NCBI GenBank assembly: GCA_014621425.1
Contig: JAANBB010000461.1
Coordinates: forward strand, 1 to 30,648
DNA length: 30,648 bases
Source of the DNA: Cylindrodendrum hubeiense
Lineage: Eukaryota > Ascomycota > Sordariomycetes > Hypocreales > Nectriaceae
Direction: 5' to 3'
The translations under genes and the position numbers were made by a program. This document shows positions 10,110 to 19,652 of the stretch, piece by piece. The notes under the pieces are model-generated. The model saw nothing but the letters and a program-made list of their open reading frames with translations, was not told the origin of the DNA and ran no database searches. Every line of letters starts with the position of its first letter. Positions within the stretch are counted from its first letter, which is position 1.

Positions 10110-10191
10110 GCGTTATTGGTTTAGTGGTAAAATTCTCCGTTGCCATCCGAGTAACGTCGGGGAGCCCTGGGTTCGATTCCCAGATAACGCA
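10110..10191 (+). tRNA. tRNA-Gly(GCC) with 11-nt intron
   Basis: Acceptor arms GCGTTAT (10110-10116) and ATAACGC (10184-10190) pair perfectly, and the discriminator is A (10191). The D arm GTTT/AAAT encloses AGTGGTA. The anticodon stem CTCCG/CGGGG contains one T-G wobble, and the loop TTGCCAT carries anticodon GCC (10142-10144). The intron is 10146-10156, directly after position 37, the standard place for eukaryotic tRNA introns. The T stem CTGGG/CCCAG holds loop TTCGATT, giving the B box GGTTCGATTCC at 10170-10180. The gene reads GGC/GGT glycine codons. Fungi usually carry many copies of this gene. Confidence 0.93.
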
Positions 10192-10200
10192 TTTCTTTTT
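10192..10200 (+). terminator. RNA polymerase III terminator
   Basis: TTTCTTTTT begins one base after the tRNA discriminator. The T5 run at 10196-10200 is a normal Pol III stop. Confidence 0.75.
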
Positions 10201-10798
10201 GTTCTGCTCCTTTAAACTGTAGCATCTGTCTTATTGCTGTTCTTTATTCGCTAGGAATGAAATCTTTCACAGCTAGTCAGGAGGGACAGCGCAGCTGAAA
10301 CACAAGTCCGACCTGGATCATGTTATTTTTCCCAAGCCTCGCTGGTTTTCACTTAACTAATAGTTCTGTTAATATCGGGAAAAGTCTGCCCTAGTTGACT
10401 GATAACAGTGATGTTTCGAATACTGCTATGGATCGTCTGCCTAGTAGGTCAGAGAGTCGTGGAGCAAATGACCATATGCGCCGCCCAATTGCCATGTCAC
10501 TTTACGATGTTGAAAACACTCGCTCTAAGGACAACATTGCTTCACCCGTCACATACCCCAGCGAAGGGGGCCTAGCTTTTGCACTCGCATAACGTAGGAT
10601 ATTTGAGGCTACGCCGCTCAGTACAGCACTAAATTACAACCTCCATGTATATATGACATGCCCCCCTACTGCTTTAATTTCCTCTTCGAGATGACGACCA
10701 AATAATAAGAGAGTTAAAGGTCACTAATATTTATGAAGCAGGTTGTGGATTTGAACATCTATAAACACGGCATCCCCTCGCGGGAAACCCAGTGTCAC
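10201..10798. other. Spacer between the tRNA and the transporter 3' end
   Basis: No gene is supported. One 65-codon open stretch (10395-10592, plus) has no neighbour, intron or domain evidence. The last part is the 3' UTR of the transporter on the minus strand. Confidence 0.4.
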
Positions 10799-12342
10799 TT
10801 AAGAGCTTCCTTTCACATGCTCATCCTCCAATGCGCCTCCCTGGACCTTCTCCTCGTCGATGGCGCGGTCATGGAGGCCAATCTCTGTCTCTTGGAACGA
10901 GTCAACAACCTTCTTGTAGCTTCCAACAAAGTTGACACAGATCGGATACGTCCAAGCGGCTAAGAAGAAGGCAAGCGGCACAACCATGGCCTTTCCCGTC
11001 CCCATGTTGTCGGAGGCTACTCCTGTCAGAGGCGGCACACACGCGCCGCCGATGACTCCCGCAATAATAAATCCACTCCCGCGCTTGGTGTGTCGTCCAA
11101 GACCCCTCATGCCCAAGGCGACAATCGTCGGAAAACAAATCGACTCGAAGAACAAGACGACGTAGAGGAAGGAAATCCCGGCGGTGCCGCGTTGGGTGAT
11201 GGAGGGACAGATGAAGATGATGCACATCGTCAAGAAGACCAGGAATACCTTTCGCGGTCTCACGTATTTCATAATGAAAACGCCTAAGAACCGACCGACA
11301 GCGAAGGCTGCTTGGGCGCCGGCAAATAGCTTGGAGCCCATTGCGTCGCTCGTGTTGGCGCGAGTCTCGGTCGCGTAATTGATAAAAAAGCTCGCGATAG
11401 CTACCTGAGCGCCCGTGTAGCAAAACTGTGCAATCGAAGCATGGAAAAGCTTGTATTGTTTGTTGAACGGTTTATCATCAGCGTCCGAGTGTGTTTCCTG
11501 GGCCTGGAGCGCCATGTCTTCTGGGTGTTAGTGTCATATGACGCTTGCTTCGTGGAAGTCAACTTACCCGCATCAGTAATCTCGGGGATAGTGGAAAAGA
11601 AAAAGAGCGTCGCTAAAAGAAGTACAAAGACGGCGATGGCGAGGTAGACCCATTGCACGTTTGCTAATGCTTTATCGTCATCAAACGCAAAGAAGACGTA
11701 CGAGCCGAGCACCGGGGCAATGACGGTTCCGACACCGTTGAAGGCCTGGGACATGTTGATTCGGATCTCTGCGTATCGTGGCGGACCGCAGACTATGAGA
11801 GTTAGAAGTGACTGCAGCAAACAAGTTCATTCGTACTTACCCGTTATAAAGGGGTTTGCGGCCGTCTCAAGTGATCCGAGACCATTTCCGATGATGAAGA
11901 TGGAGGCGCAGAAGCCTCCAAATGACTTGGCCTTGATACAGGGGATGGCAATCAAGGCACCCACCGCATAGAGAGAGAGTCCCCAGATAAAAACAGCTTT
12001 GTACGAGTAGTGACGTAGAATCCAGGCGGCATGTCCAAGTGAGGCGAGCGGGTAGGCGCTATGTTGTGGTTAGTCATGGCGCGAAATCGTAATAGGCTGG
12101 TGGACGCACCCAAAGTAAGCTGCCTGCAAACCTGCGGATCGAGCACGCGTGATGTTCAGCGTCTCTTGGAAATGCTTATTGAGGGTATCGAGGAGGCCGT
12201 AGCTAAAGCCCCAGAGAAAGAAGAGGGTGGTGACGAGGGCAATCGGCCAGATGGACTCGCGTAGCGTCAGCTCCGCGGCCTTGGTGACCTGGTTGTCGGA
12301 GACCTTGAGCGAATGTTTCTTGACAAATTTCTTAATACCCAT
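10799..12342 (-). CDS. MFS sugar transporter of the L-fucose permease (FucP/FHS) type
   Basis: Four exons on the minus strand, 12342-12110, 12058-11841, 11792-11568 and 11520-10799, join in frame to give 465 residues. Introns of 51, 48 and 47 bp have GTGCGT, GTAAGT and GTAAGT donors. The first helix carries the FHS-family motif FLWGFSYGLLDTLNKHF. AAYFGAYPLASLGHAAWI, NPFITVCGPPRYAEIRINMS and a late RGSGFIIAGVIGGACVPPL also match the bacterial FucP and fungal homologue pattern. The length and about twelve hydrophobic helices fit a complete H+-sugar symporter in the plasma membrane. The likely substrate is L-fucose or a related hexose, but this is inferred from the family. The start MGIKKFVKK is chosen because an upstream in-frame ATG at 12402 adds only low-complexity residues. 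No frame damage is seen. It has no catabolic-gene neighbours. Confidence 0.85.
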
Positions 12343-12551
12343 GATGACTGCTTGAGATGGGAATCGGGAGGCATCAAAAGGAGCGAAGAAGCGGCGCCGC
12401 AAAGGGGGAGCAATTGGCCATGTATTTTATTTCGCAGGCCGCGGCCATGTCGATCCTGCATGTCGATCTTGGACCAGGTCTCGGTCGGGACAACCCCGAG
12501 GCTCGGGCATACTCTCGGTGGATTTATCCATGGGCGGGCTGTCACAGGGCA

Positions 12552-12768
12552 CCGGGGAGTTGGAGGTTGTCGCCGGTTGTTTGAGACGCGTGCGGCGGTG
12601 GATCCGCAACATGGATCGCCGTGATTGAAGCCAAAGATGGTAGCATTCAGGCTGCGGGGAGGGCTCCGGAAGTGACCCCATGGGGAAAAGGAAGCGTCAT
12701 GGCCAGTCTCCACATCTTCAGCTGCCGAGCGAGTTGCGACTCGTTGGAGAAACCTGGGGGAAGTGGGG
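12552..12768. promoter_or_regulatory. Cluster of CreA-consensus (SYGGRG) hexamers upstream of the transporter
   Basis: CCGGGG (12552-12557), GCGGGG (12654-12659), CTGGGG (12754-12759) and GTGGGG (12763-12768) lie 210-426 bp upstream of the sugar-transporter start. CreA/Cre1 carbon repression through SYGGRG pairs is established for fungal sugar transporters. The DNA here is GC-rich, so chance hits are likely. Confidence 0.25.
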
Positions 12769-13440
12769 AGATGTTTCGGAGGGACATGATTGGCGAGGGA
12801 GACATGGGTTCGAAGCAATGATACCCCGAGTTGGTTGCCAACTCGTCAATTTGGCTTTGCTGGGATGCGGGGCCATGGCCGGTCTGTTGTTGGCGAGATC
12901 CCGGTATGTGGTGTCATGGCGTAGGCAGAAGCAGCTGATTGATGCGCGATGCAGGCGATTTGTTTCGGTTCTGTTTTGGGTCGAGTCGCGAGGTGGCTCG
13001 GTGTTGGTCGTGAGGACCATGGATGCTCACTTCGTGTAGTTTCCCCACATGTTTCTGTTAGACCAGCCTCAGCAGCCTCAACCAACGCCTCCCTCATCAT
13101 CGCCAGGGGTTGTTGGCAGCTTCACTGCGCCCGCTTCCCAGTTTGGCGCCTGGCTTTGTGTAGCGAACCAATCTGCTCCGTTGCCGAAGCCCGAGGCTTT
13201 CTTAGACGGCAGAGGCTGCATCTGGTGCGCATTTAGCCGGTCAGCAAGCTGTTGGAATGCACTGCAACGTTGCCGAGGCCGACTGCATGGCATCTAGGCC
13301 TTGACTCGCCAACTTCGTTGTTTGTCTGGTCTTATCCATGAGTCTGTGGGCCTGACTCGGTCCAACATATTTCGCACCAATGCCCAGCGCCAATTCATCT
13401 CCATCCTAGGATCCGGTGTTGCGAGTGGAAGCAGTTCAAT
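12769..13440. other. GC-rich gene-free stretch upstream of the transporter
   Basis: Open stretches exist on both strands (for example 12680-13039 plus, 119 codons, and 12718-13020 minus). They overlap each other, have composition-driven content and show no domain, so I regard them as chance. The region probably includes the distal promoter of the transporter. Confidence 0.4.
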
Positions 13441-15360
13441 TTATTAAAATTTGTGACTAGTGTATCAGGATGACAAGGTGATAAGCATAAACTACAGCTG
13501 GTCACCAGATAATAAGCATAAAGGTCCTTAAGACCCTGTTAGAACCCTTGCCCAACATCCCAACTTAATTTGTTTATCAATAACCTATTGTCATTAGGTG
13601 CATATAATTCGTTGCCATTCTAAACAGGCATAACAATGCCATGGTTAAGCAAAACTGCTTAAGCAATTCATGGCCACGGTATGCTGATCTAAATTTGGTC
13701 CAGCCACCGGAGAGAGAGGGAGTTACCAACACACTGAAACTCCTCTGTGATCTCCTGATACAGATTAATCACAGTGACTGTTTCACCCGCAGAGGCTGGT
13801 TCGTCGCCAGGGTTAATCTTTTGTGAAAACAGGAATTACACTTCATCTGAAGGTGTCATCTAGAAGGAGATTGGAGCTCCTAAAACAGAATGGATCTGCT
13901 AAATAGCATTGTTCGCCCATCACAACGGTAATCGTCGAAGGCAGAGAAAATGGGGTATGTGCAAAGTACATATAAATTAGAAACCAGTGCTGTACTCAGT
14001 AGCAGCAAGCTCTAAGTTGATTATACTCAGGTAAATTCACTAGAAGAGACGCTGAGGAGATGTGCAGGATGAAGCTTCCAGGTGAGACAGCCAGGGGGGG
14101 ACTCTGGGAGAGACGCTCGGAGGGAAAACTTTAAGGCCCCTGACTCCCTACCGACTTATATGACTAAATACACCGTTTTCAATTCTAAGAAGGAGAATAG
14201 AACATGTGAATGATACACCACCTATCCGTAAACACCTTTTATTCTATACTACCTCATACCGACAGCCATTTCGGTCAGGATGTACTTACTCAGGAGCAAA
14301 ATACCAAATTCCAGATCTTCCTGGATAGGTGTTCAAGGAAATCAGTAACGTAGCGTTTTGCACTCCGTCGTGTGCTCCTCCGCTGCGTCCTTCAGAAACT
14401 CACTCTGATTTTCTAGAGTAGCATGTTATGTGGGCATCCCAACTCCCCTCCAAGCGCTAAAATTGCAGTGCAAGGGTCCCTGGTCCCCCGTGCAGCGGAC
14501 TCGCCCGTGACCCCATTCATCACTCCGTCTTCTTCAGCGGCCCCAGGGCTTTCCTGTTGTGGCGTTATGCCTACCTCAGTCCCCCACAGAGTTGCAGCCT
14601 CAATCCCACACCACCGTAGGGGTGGCTAGCTACGCACGCAAACATCTTCACCTCCTTTCCCTCTGACCCCTGTGTCCACAACACCTGAAAGCCGTAGTAT
14701 TAGCGTCAATAATTGTTTGCTCGGTCCCAGGTTGATTACATTGTAGCGGATCTTGCAGATGGCATCCAAATGGTGGCTAGAGGAGAACGAGGATACCCAG
14801 TTCACTCACAACTTGATTTGTGTGACTGTTAAGGATTGATGCTGGCGGATGACGCGACCTTGGACAAACAAACCTGGCACGAAGAGACACCTACCTACTT
14901 CATGTCTGCTATCTAACAGCAGCTAGGCAACATTATTGTGATGTGCTGTCAATTGCGGGAGGAGACGCATGTCGCTGGTGTTTGCCATACCCGTCGGTTA
15001 GGCACGTACCCAGTGGCCTCAGCGCCTAAGGTATCGTCAGCTGGACATCTCGGGTTTCACTCTGAAGTCGTGCAAGCATGAAGAGTCATGTAACTAATTT
15101 GCAGTGTGCTTGTCATAGCCAAACACCAACTACACCCTGTACAGTGCTCCGTCTGTCCTATTCAGTCTATGGTCTGTCTTTTGATAGTTTATGGTGTTTG
15201 TAGATGTATGTAGTTTGCGCCGTCTGCAATCTTCCGTTGGCAATCCGTCGCCCAACGTCGTATGTGGCCAACTAGCTGGAATTGGCCGTCTGTAATTACC
15301 CGTTTACTCTCCAATCTACCATTTCCTATGACTCACGATCGAGTTGCACAAGATAGATCC
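13441..15360. other. Gene-free AT-rich region
   Basis: Short frames only. It holds a 7-bp perfect stem hairpin at 13645-13662 with flanking arms, and a small direct repeat ATAAGCATAAA near 13484 and 13511. From ~14400 the DNA is unremarkable, with no terminal repeats or transposase-like frames. It could be old transposon debris, but nothing proves that. Confidence 0.4.
13638..13674. repeat. Imperfect inverted repeat
   Basis: TTAAGCA (13645-13651) and TGCTTAA (13656-13662) pair around an AAAC loop. GCCATG (13638-13643) and CATGGC (13669-13674) pair further out with a six-base bulge on one side. Confidence 0.7.
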
Positions 15361-15488
15361 AGCGAAGTTCCACGTAATCCTCTCCTCGACATTCTCCAAT
15401 ATTTAACCCCCCATCCTCGCTGATTTCCTTTCGTATCCCCTTTCCTCCACGCCCCCATCACAATACACTTCTGAGTGTATTAAACTCG

Positions 15489-15689
15489 ATGTCTATATCA
15501 TCGCCACGCCAAGTCTCACTTCCATACGGTATGCGCGCTAGCATTTCATCATTATCAGTACACCCACCTAACCAATCCAGTTGGCCCATGGTTACGTTCG
15601 ACCTCTGGTTCGATATTAAGCCGATCGAATCGAGCACCCTCATTGTTGCAGATTGGGAACGAAAGCATAAGCCGATCTTGATGATGTGA
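15489..15689 (+). CDS. Possible small gene with or without one intron
   Basis: A pyrimidine-rich tract (about 15370-15470, with CCTTTCCTCCACGCCCCC) of the kind found before fungal start codons precedes the ATG at 15489. The frame is open for 66 codons. A well-formed 52-bp intron is also possible: GTATGC at 15529, CTAAC branch at about 15568 and CAG at 15580. Splicing would give a different tail (TGA at about 15683) and about 48 residues. Neither product resembles a family I know. It could be a small protein, a leader of a longer transcript, or chance. Confidence 0.25.
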   Translation: MSISSPRQVSLPYGMRASISSLSVHPPNQSSWPMVTFDLWFDIKPIESSTLIVADWERKHKPILMM

Positions 15690-15761
15690 CCCCATGAGTA
15701 CAAAACCAAACCTTTGGGGGAAGAGCGTCATGTGACAACTACCGGCACTGCGGGAGGTCAC

Positions 15762-16136
15762 AGAGAGCTATGTCACCAAGGTTCAAACATGTATGTCACA
15801 ACTATGTGTACTAATTTATTATACTAACCCTACTCAAGCTGCAAGCATTGGCGCCATTCACGTCAAACCAGTTTCGATTAGGAACCCAAGCCTACCAACT
15901 ACGGTGCCCGGCGGGCCACAATACTGAATTTCATGAACTTGCAAAATGGAGATAAATTTGCGATGCCAAAAAATGAGCAGTTGAGTGACATCCGTACGTT
16001 GCCTCCCCAATCCCCCACTAATTATTGGACTCAAGAGTAAGCTACTCTTCACTTTTGTCCCCTATGGGATGAGAAATACTAAGTATGTTTCTTTTCATCA
16101 GCATAGTCATCCCGCTCCTAACCATTATCTGTTTTA
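15762..16136. other. Spacer, nothing recognised
   Basis: Mixed-composition DNA with only short frames. The end probably holds the promoter of the disrupted gene at 16137. Confidence 0.35.
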
Positions 16137-16613
16137 ATGGGGGCAGCCATTGGATCGTTGGGTTCTGACCCCAATAAACTCAATCCATCAAACCTTCGCG
16201 GAGATGAAGGAGGAATTCCCAACCCTCAAGAGTTCAATCGGTACATCTGAGTGATCTTGCGCCAGAAACAAGGCCACTACCTGAAGTACCACGAGACGGA
16301 GACTGTCTACGTTGGCCATCTCATGTCGCTTTTCGCAAATGTCATCATGAGCGTCAATCCAGATGACCAAGAGTATTGGAAGACCAACATTGGCTTCTTG
16401 TTCGAGGGTTTGACGGAAGTGATTGACCTTTTCACTCTTGAACAACTCGAGACTTATCTCGCCGAGACTGAGGATTGGCTGCGCGAGAATATCCTCCCTC
16501 AGTTTGTCGATGCCTTCGAGTCGCTGAACACCAAGCTCGAGCGAAGAGCAGCACGGCCAGAAAAGAATTCAAACCTACAGAATCTTTTCGAACTCGGCGA
16601 ATTTCCACCATAA
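16137..16613 (+). pseudogene. Unrecognised gene with one premature TGA
   Basis: The ATG at 16137 opens a frame starting MGAAIGSLGSDPNKL and running to FNRYI, where TGA (16248-16250) stops it after 37 codons. The same frame continues without a break for 120 more codons to TAA at 16611. The continuation is strongly protein-like (YWKTNIGFLFEGLTEVIDLF, then LETYLAETEDWLRENILPQF). It predicts a helical, acidic protein of about 157 residues. A 25-nt splice (GTACAT...CGCCAG) would skip the stop but is too short for a normal intron. One base change (for example CGA to TGA) explains the stop. No family is recognised and no membrane segment is seen. The tail (ARPEKNSNLQNLFELGEFPP) is less structured, and the true gene may have continued downstream. 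Confidence 0.55.
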
Positions 16614-16743
16614 GAGAGTCCAAATCATCGAGCTCATTTCATTCACTCTGCGATAGGCTAAGACTAATTTTCTCAACGCCACAATATCGACAGAGAGTAG
16701 GAAAAGCTCCTGAAATCGGAAAGTCATCTGTTTTATATATAAG

Positions 16744-17130
16744 ATAGCTATCCCCACCCCCGAGCTCTGCATCGCCTACAACTCGACTCATGAAGCCCTC
16801 ACTTCCTCTGAGAATCAAGGTCACCAATTTATCCGACAGTGCTATATCCGTGGCCACCTTGAACCGGCCCTCAGTGCTCCCTGCCAAGAGTGCACTGCCT
16901 GCGAAGAGGCATTCAAAGGAGAAAAGGAGCTGTGGATCAAATGTCACAATGCGACCTAGACCAAAATCAGAGCTATTTTGGAAGAATATGACTCTTACCG
17001 GGACGATTGTGAGAGATGCAGCAAGCGCACGTTGCATCTAGGTCGCGGGTGGTGTGTCGAGTGTAACGCCGTCATAAATGGAGAGTTCTGTTGCTTCTGT
17101 GAAGAATGCGAGCTTGTGTCCTACCTTCCT
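16744..17130 (+). pseudogene. Cys-rich coding remnant with in-frame TAG
   Basis: One frame reads as protein from about 16744 (IAIPTPELCIAYNSTHEAL) through PCQECTACEEAFKGEKELW to TAG at 16957-16959. It then continues as TKIRAILEEYDSYRDDCERC, GRGWCVECNAV and FCCFCEECELVS. CAG would restore the TAG. About thirteen cysteines occur, several as CxxC pairs, suggesting a metal-binding or zinc-ribbon-like fold. The family is unknown. The start resembles a splice acceptor (TATATAAG). The frame ends near 17130, about where the next remnant starts in another frame, so the two could be exons of one former gene. Another open frame over the first part (16790-17041) is less convincing. Confidence 0.45.
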
Positions 17131-17156
17131 TGTTTCGTTGATATATCGAATACAAG

Positions 17157-17996
17157 GGATGTCGATGTGCCATCGACCTGTACGGCAACGACACCGCCAT
17201 CCTCCGAGCCGAGAAACCCGGGCACTTCCTGGACAGGACCAAGCGACACGCGAATCTGTATGCCGAGTCCGCCGCCACGCTGAACAACAAGGGGGATACG
17301 ACGGCATGGACAAAATCCATGCCAAGGTGAAAAGGAAATTGACTCACAACCCAATCCGCAAGAAAGGTGACCTGCGAGGACTACGATCCGTACTTGGAGG
17401 TGAACGAGATCGGGGATAACCAGGTGGTCGGAATCTTCCACGAGAACTACGCCAGCCAACACCCAGACGTGGAAGAGCTGAAGGAAGCATCAGATGGCCA
17501 CAAGTTTCCCCTATGGGTGTTGAGCGCAGACTTGTTCAGAGTTGCCGGGAAATAGATCAACTGGGGGTCCGCACTGGCCCACCGCGCCATTCGCCCCATA
17601 CTCAAACTCCTTCACATCCGCCGGACCATGCGCTTGTAGGTCACCCTTCCCGATGGGTCGAAGACCTAGATTGCCGAGGGCATATCATATATCTAAGAGC
17701 AGTAAAAATCGACCATTGTACAGGAGTACAAGATCAAACACGCTGAAGACATGGACGGCCTCATTACCAAGATGCAGGAATCGTGTGCGCTTGAATGCAT
17801 TGCAGCCCTCATTAGCCCAAGGAGGTACTGGGACGGACATCCTAGACTGTTTCAGATATCTCCATTGATCCAGCTCTTGTGGCTAATGTCGATCCCGAGA
17901 CTTCTGCCCAGTCAGCCACCAGGCGCATCGGACAGTCCCACCACGTCAAATGGGAGATTTCTCACTGCAGACCCGTGGCGAAGAGGCGAAGCTTAA
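17157..17996 (+). pseudogene. Decayed gene remnant, possibly SNF2-family helicase-like
   Basis: A single frame is protein-like for 280 codons but is cut by stops at about 17331 and 17340 (both TGA), then 17553 (TAG), 17637 (TAG), 17667 (TAG), 17694 (TAA) and 17703 (TAA). The pieces include AIDLYGNDTAILRAEKPGHF, EDYDPYLEVNEIGDNQVVG, HKFPLWVLSADLFRVAGK, INWGSALAHRAIRPILKLL, HIRRTMRL, VTLPDGSKT and KIKHAEDMDGLITKM. The order "IRPIL...RRTM...LPDGS" resembles the segment of fungal SNF2-type ATPases between the two helicase lobes. No DEAH or Walker motif is present here. The five TAG/TAA stops would all read Gln if one T were C. The first two TGA stops could instead lie in an intron starting GTGAAA near 17330. 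Confidence 0.5.
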
Positions 17997-18880
17997 TGCA
18001 CTTCACGACAATATCTAGTATCCTCCTAGAATCCTAACTGGCGCGAAGTGGAGCGCGACGCCGAACCAGCCTCATGTTACCGCGCGATACACGAGTTTCA
18101 AATCTCCAGGCAGTCTGGCCATGTTTAGTGACGGTGTGGGTATGTTAACTCCTTTGACGCGAGCACTCCAGCCCGGAATTTCGGACATGACAACACTCGC
18201 AGCTGAGAGCGACATCTTTCTTTTTATATAATAGGAAGCTAGAATGGTTTGCGGGTTTGAGACAATGCGTCGGCAACTGGGACAGGCTGTGTCTTGGCAC
18301 CTGAGGGCCCCCTCCCTGCAACACTATATTATATTCGAAATACCTTCGGTCCTAATCTCATATTATTATAACCGCTTCATGGAAGAGCCATCGGTGGCTG
18401 GGTCGTTGCGTATCAACGAGCAGATACTTACCTGCATAGATTCAAAACGATGATCCACCCTTTTACGTATTTGAATATACGAGGTTTCTTCAGGATTGAT
18501 TAAAGCTCCGACCTACGAACGGTGCTCCGCCGTATATCATGGCGACCATACGCAAGGTCGACAGACCAGCAGAGCGATTCCTTTTCAAAAAGGAATCAGA
18601 GTGGTGGTGAAGCGACAGGGATTGCCGCTTTGGGCAGATAGGGCCGGAGATGTGGGGCCGCCCACAACGACCTCTCCATGGATGACGCCCCTTCATCAAT
18701 CGCCTCTCGGGATGTCCTTTCGCAATCCTCCAAGGGATCTCCTGGGGTCATACGAATCCGAGGCCGCAAGCCAACGGGAGCCGCGACTCTCGTCATTGAA
18801 GGAGGAGTCACGATGACTATGACCGACCAATCGATCCTCGCCGACCGTGATGCCTACGGTACGGAGACGTCAAAATAGGC
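17997..18880 (+). other. Probable coding debris
   Basis: Short protein-like pieces switch frames: NWREVERDAEPASCYRAIHE near 18040, or in another frame TARYTSFKSPGSLAMFSDGV, and later SKGSPGVIRIRGRKPTGAAT near 18735. None extends over 70 codons and none is identifiable. The stretch continues the decayed zone from 17157 and could belong to the same former gene or to neighbours. Confidence 0.3.
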
Positions 18881-18907
18881 CTGGGGGCTGAGAAGTAACG
18901 GTCAAGA

Positions 18908-19120
18908 CCGACCCAATAGATCTCCCTAGAATCATCGACCGGGAGACCCAGTTCCTACCCAAGACAAAGACCTTCGCGACCTTTATTCCAGAGGGATTGG
19001 TCTCCATCGCTCAATAGGATGACATCGTCAACACGAACTACAGCCATACCATACCACCATCGATAGCAAGAATAAGCCGGGAAGAATATTACCGACAGCG
19101 GGCCGAGAGACGGCAGTAAG
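18908..19120 (+). pseudogene. Unrecognised coding remnant with TAG
   Basis: One frame reads TDPIDLPRIIDRETQFL, then FATFIPEGLVSIAQ, a TAG at about 19016, and DDIVNTNYSHTIPPSIARIS with REEYYRQRAERRQ to a TAA. CAG would restore the internal stop. The family is not recognised. The upstream 18855-18895 segment (RYGDVKIGLGAEK) may belong to it in another frame. Confidence 0.35.
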
Positions 19121-19652
19121 GAAGGTTAAGTTGGGAGGCTATTTATACACCTCCGACGGGAAGATGAAAGTGGGGATTGGGATAGAGCTGAGGCAACCCA
19201 TGGTCTGGTTGTCTTCCGAGTGCATACTACGGCCGACGACGAGATGGCATCGAAGATGCTTCCTGGGACGAAGAATGCATTTATTGCTCCTGAGCTGGCA
19301 TTTCTTTACCACTTTGCCATACGATGTGAAACGAATCCCGACTTGATTGGTCATCGCTGGCTACAGATAAGGATCAAAACGAGAAGTGTGAAAATCCTTC
19401 GCCAACCTCTTATCGTATATCACCAGCATTAGGCCGAATGTCACAATTCATTCATCCGTGCTTCAGTTTGATGATAGAGATCTTGGTTGGAAACCTATTG
19501 ACGATGAATGCGAAGCAGAACTCAGCTAGCTTAGAAAGCGCGTACGGAAGGTGTGCATAGTCCGCGCAGTTACTATAGCAGTCACGATTTAGAACACAAA
19601 CACAAAATTTGGTATCATTTGGAACATTGGACTATATAAACTGCTGTGTACT
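19121..19652. other. Spacer and 3' flank of palA
   Basis: Open stretches on both strands at 19131-19354 overlap and look random. The last part is AT-rich and is the likely 3' UTR of palA on the minus strand. Confidence 0.4.

Noticed and set aside
12267..12818. 183-codon minus frame overlapping exon 1 of the transporter
   Set aside because: It overlaps real coding sequence in another frame, is Pro/Arg/Ser-rich and shows no domain.
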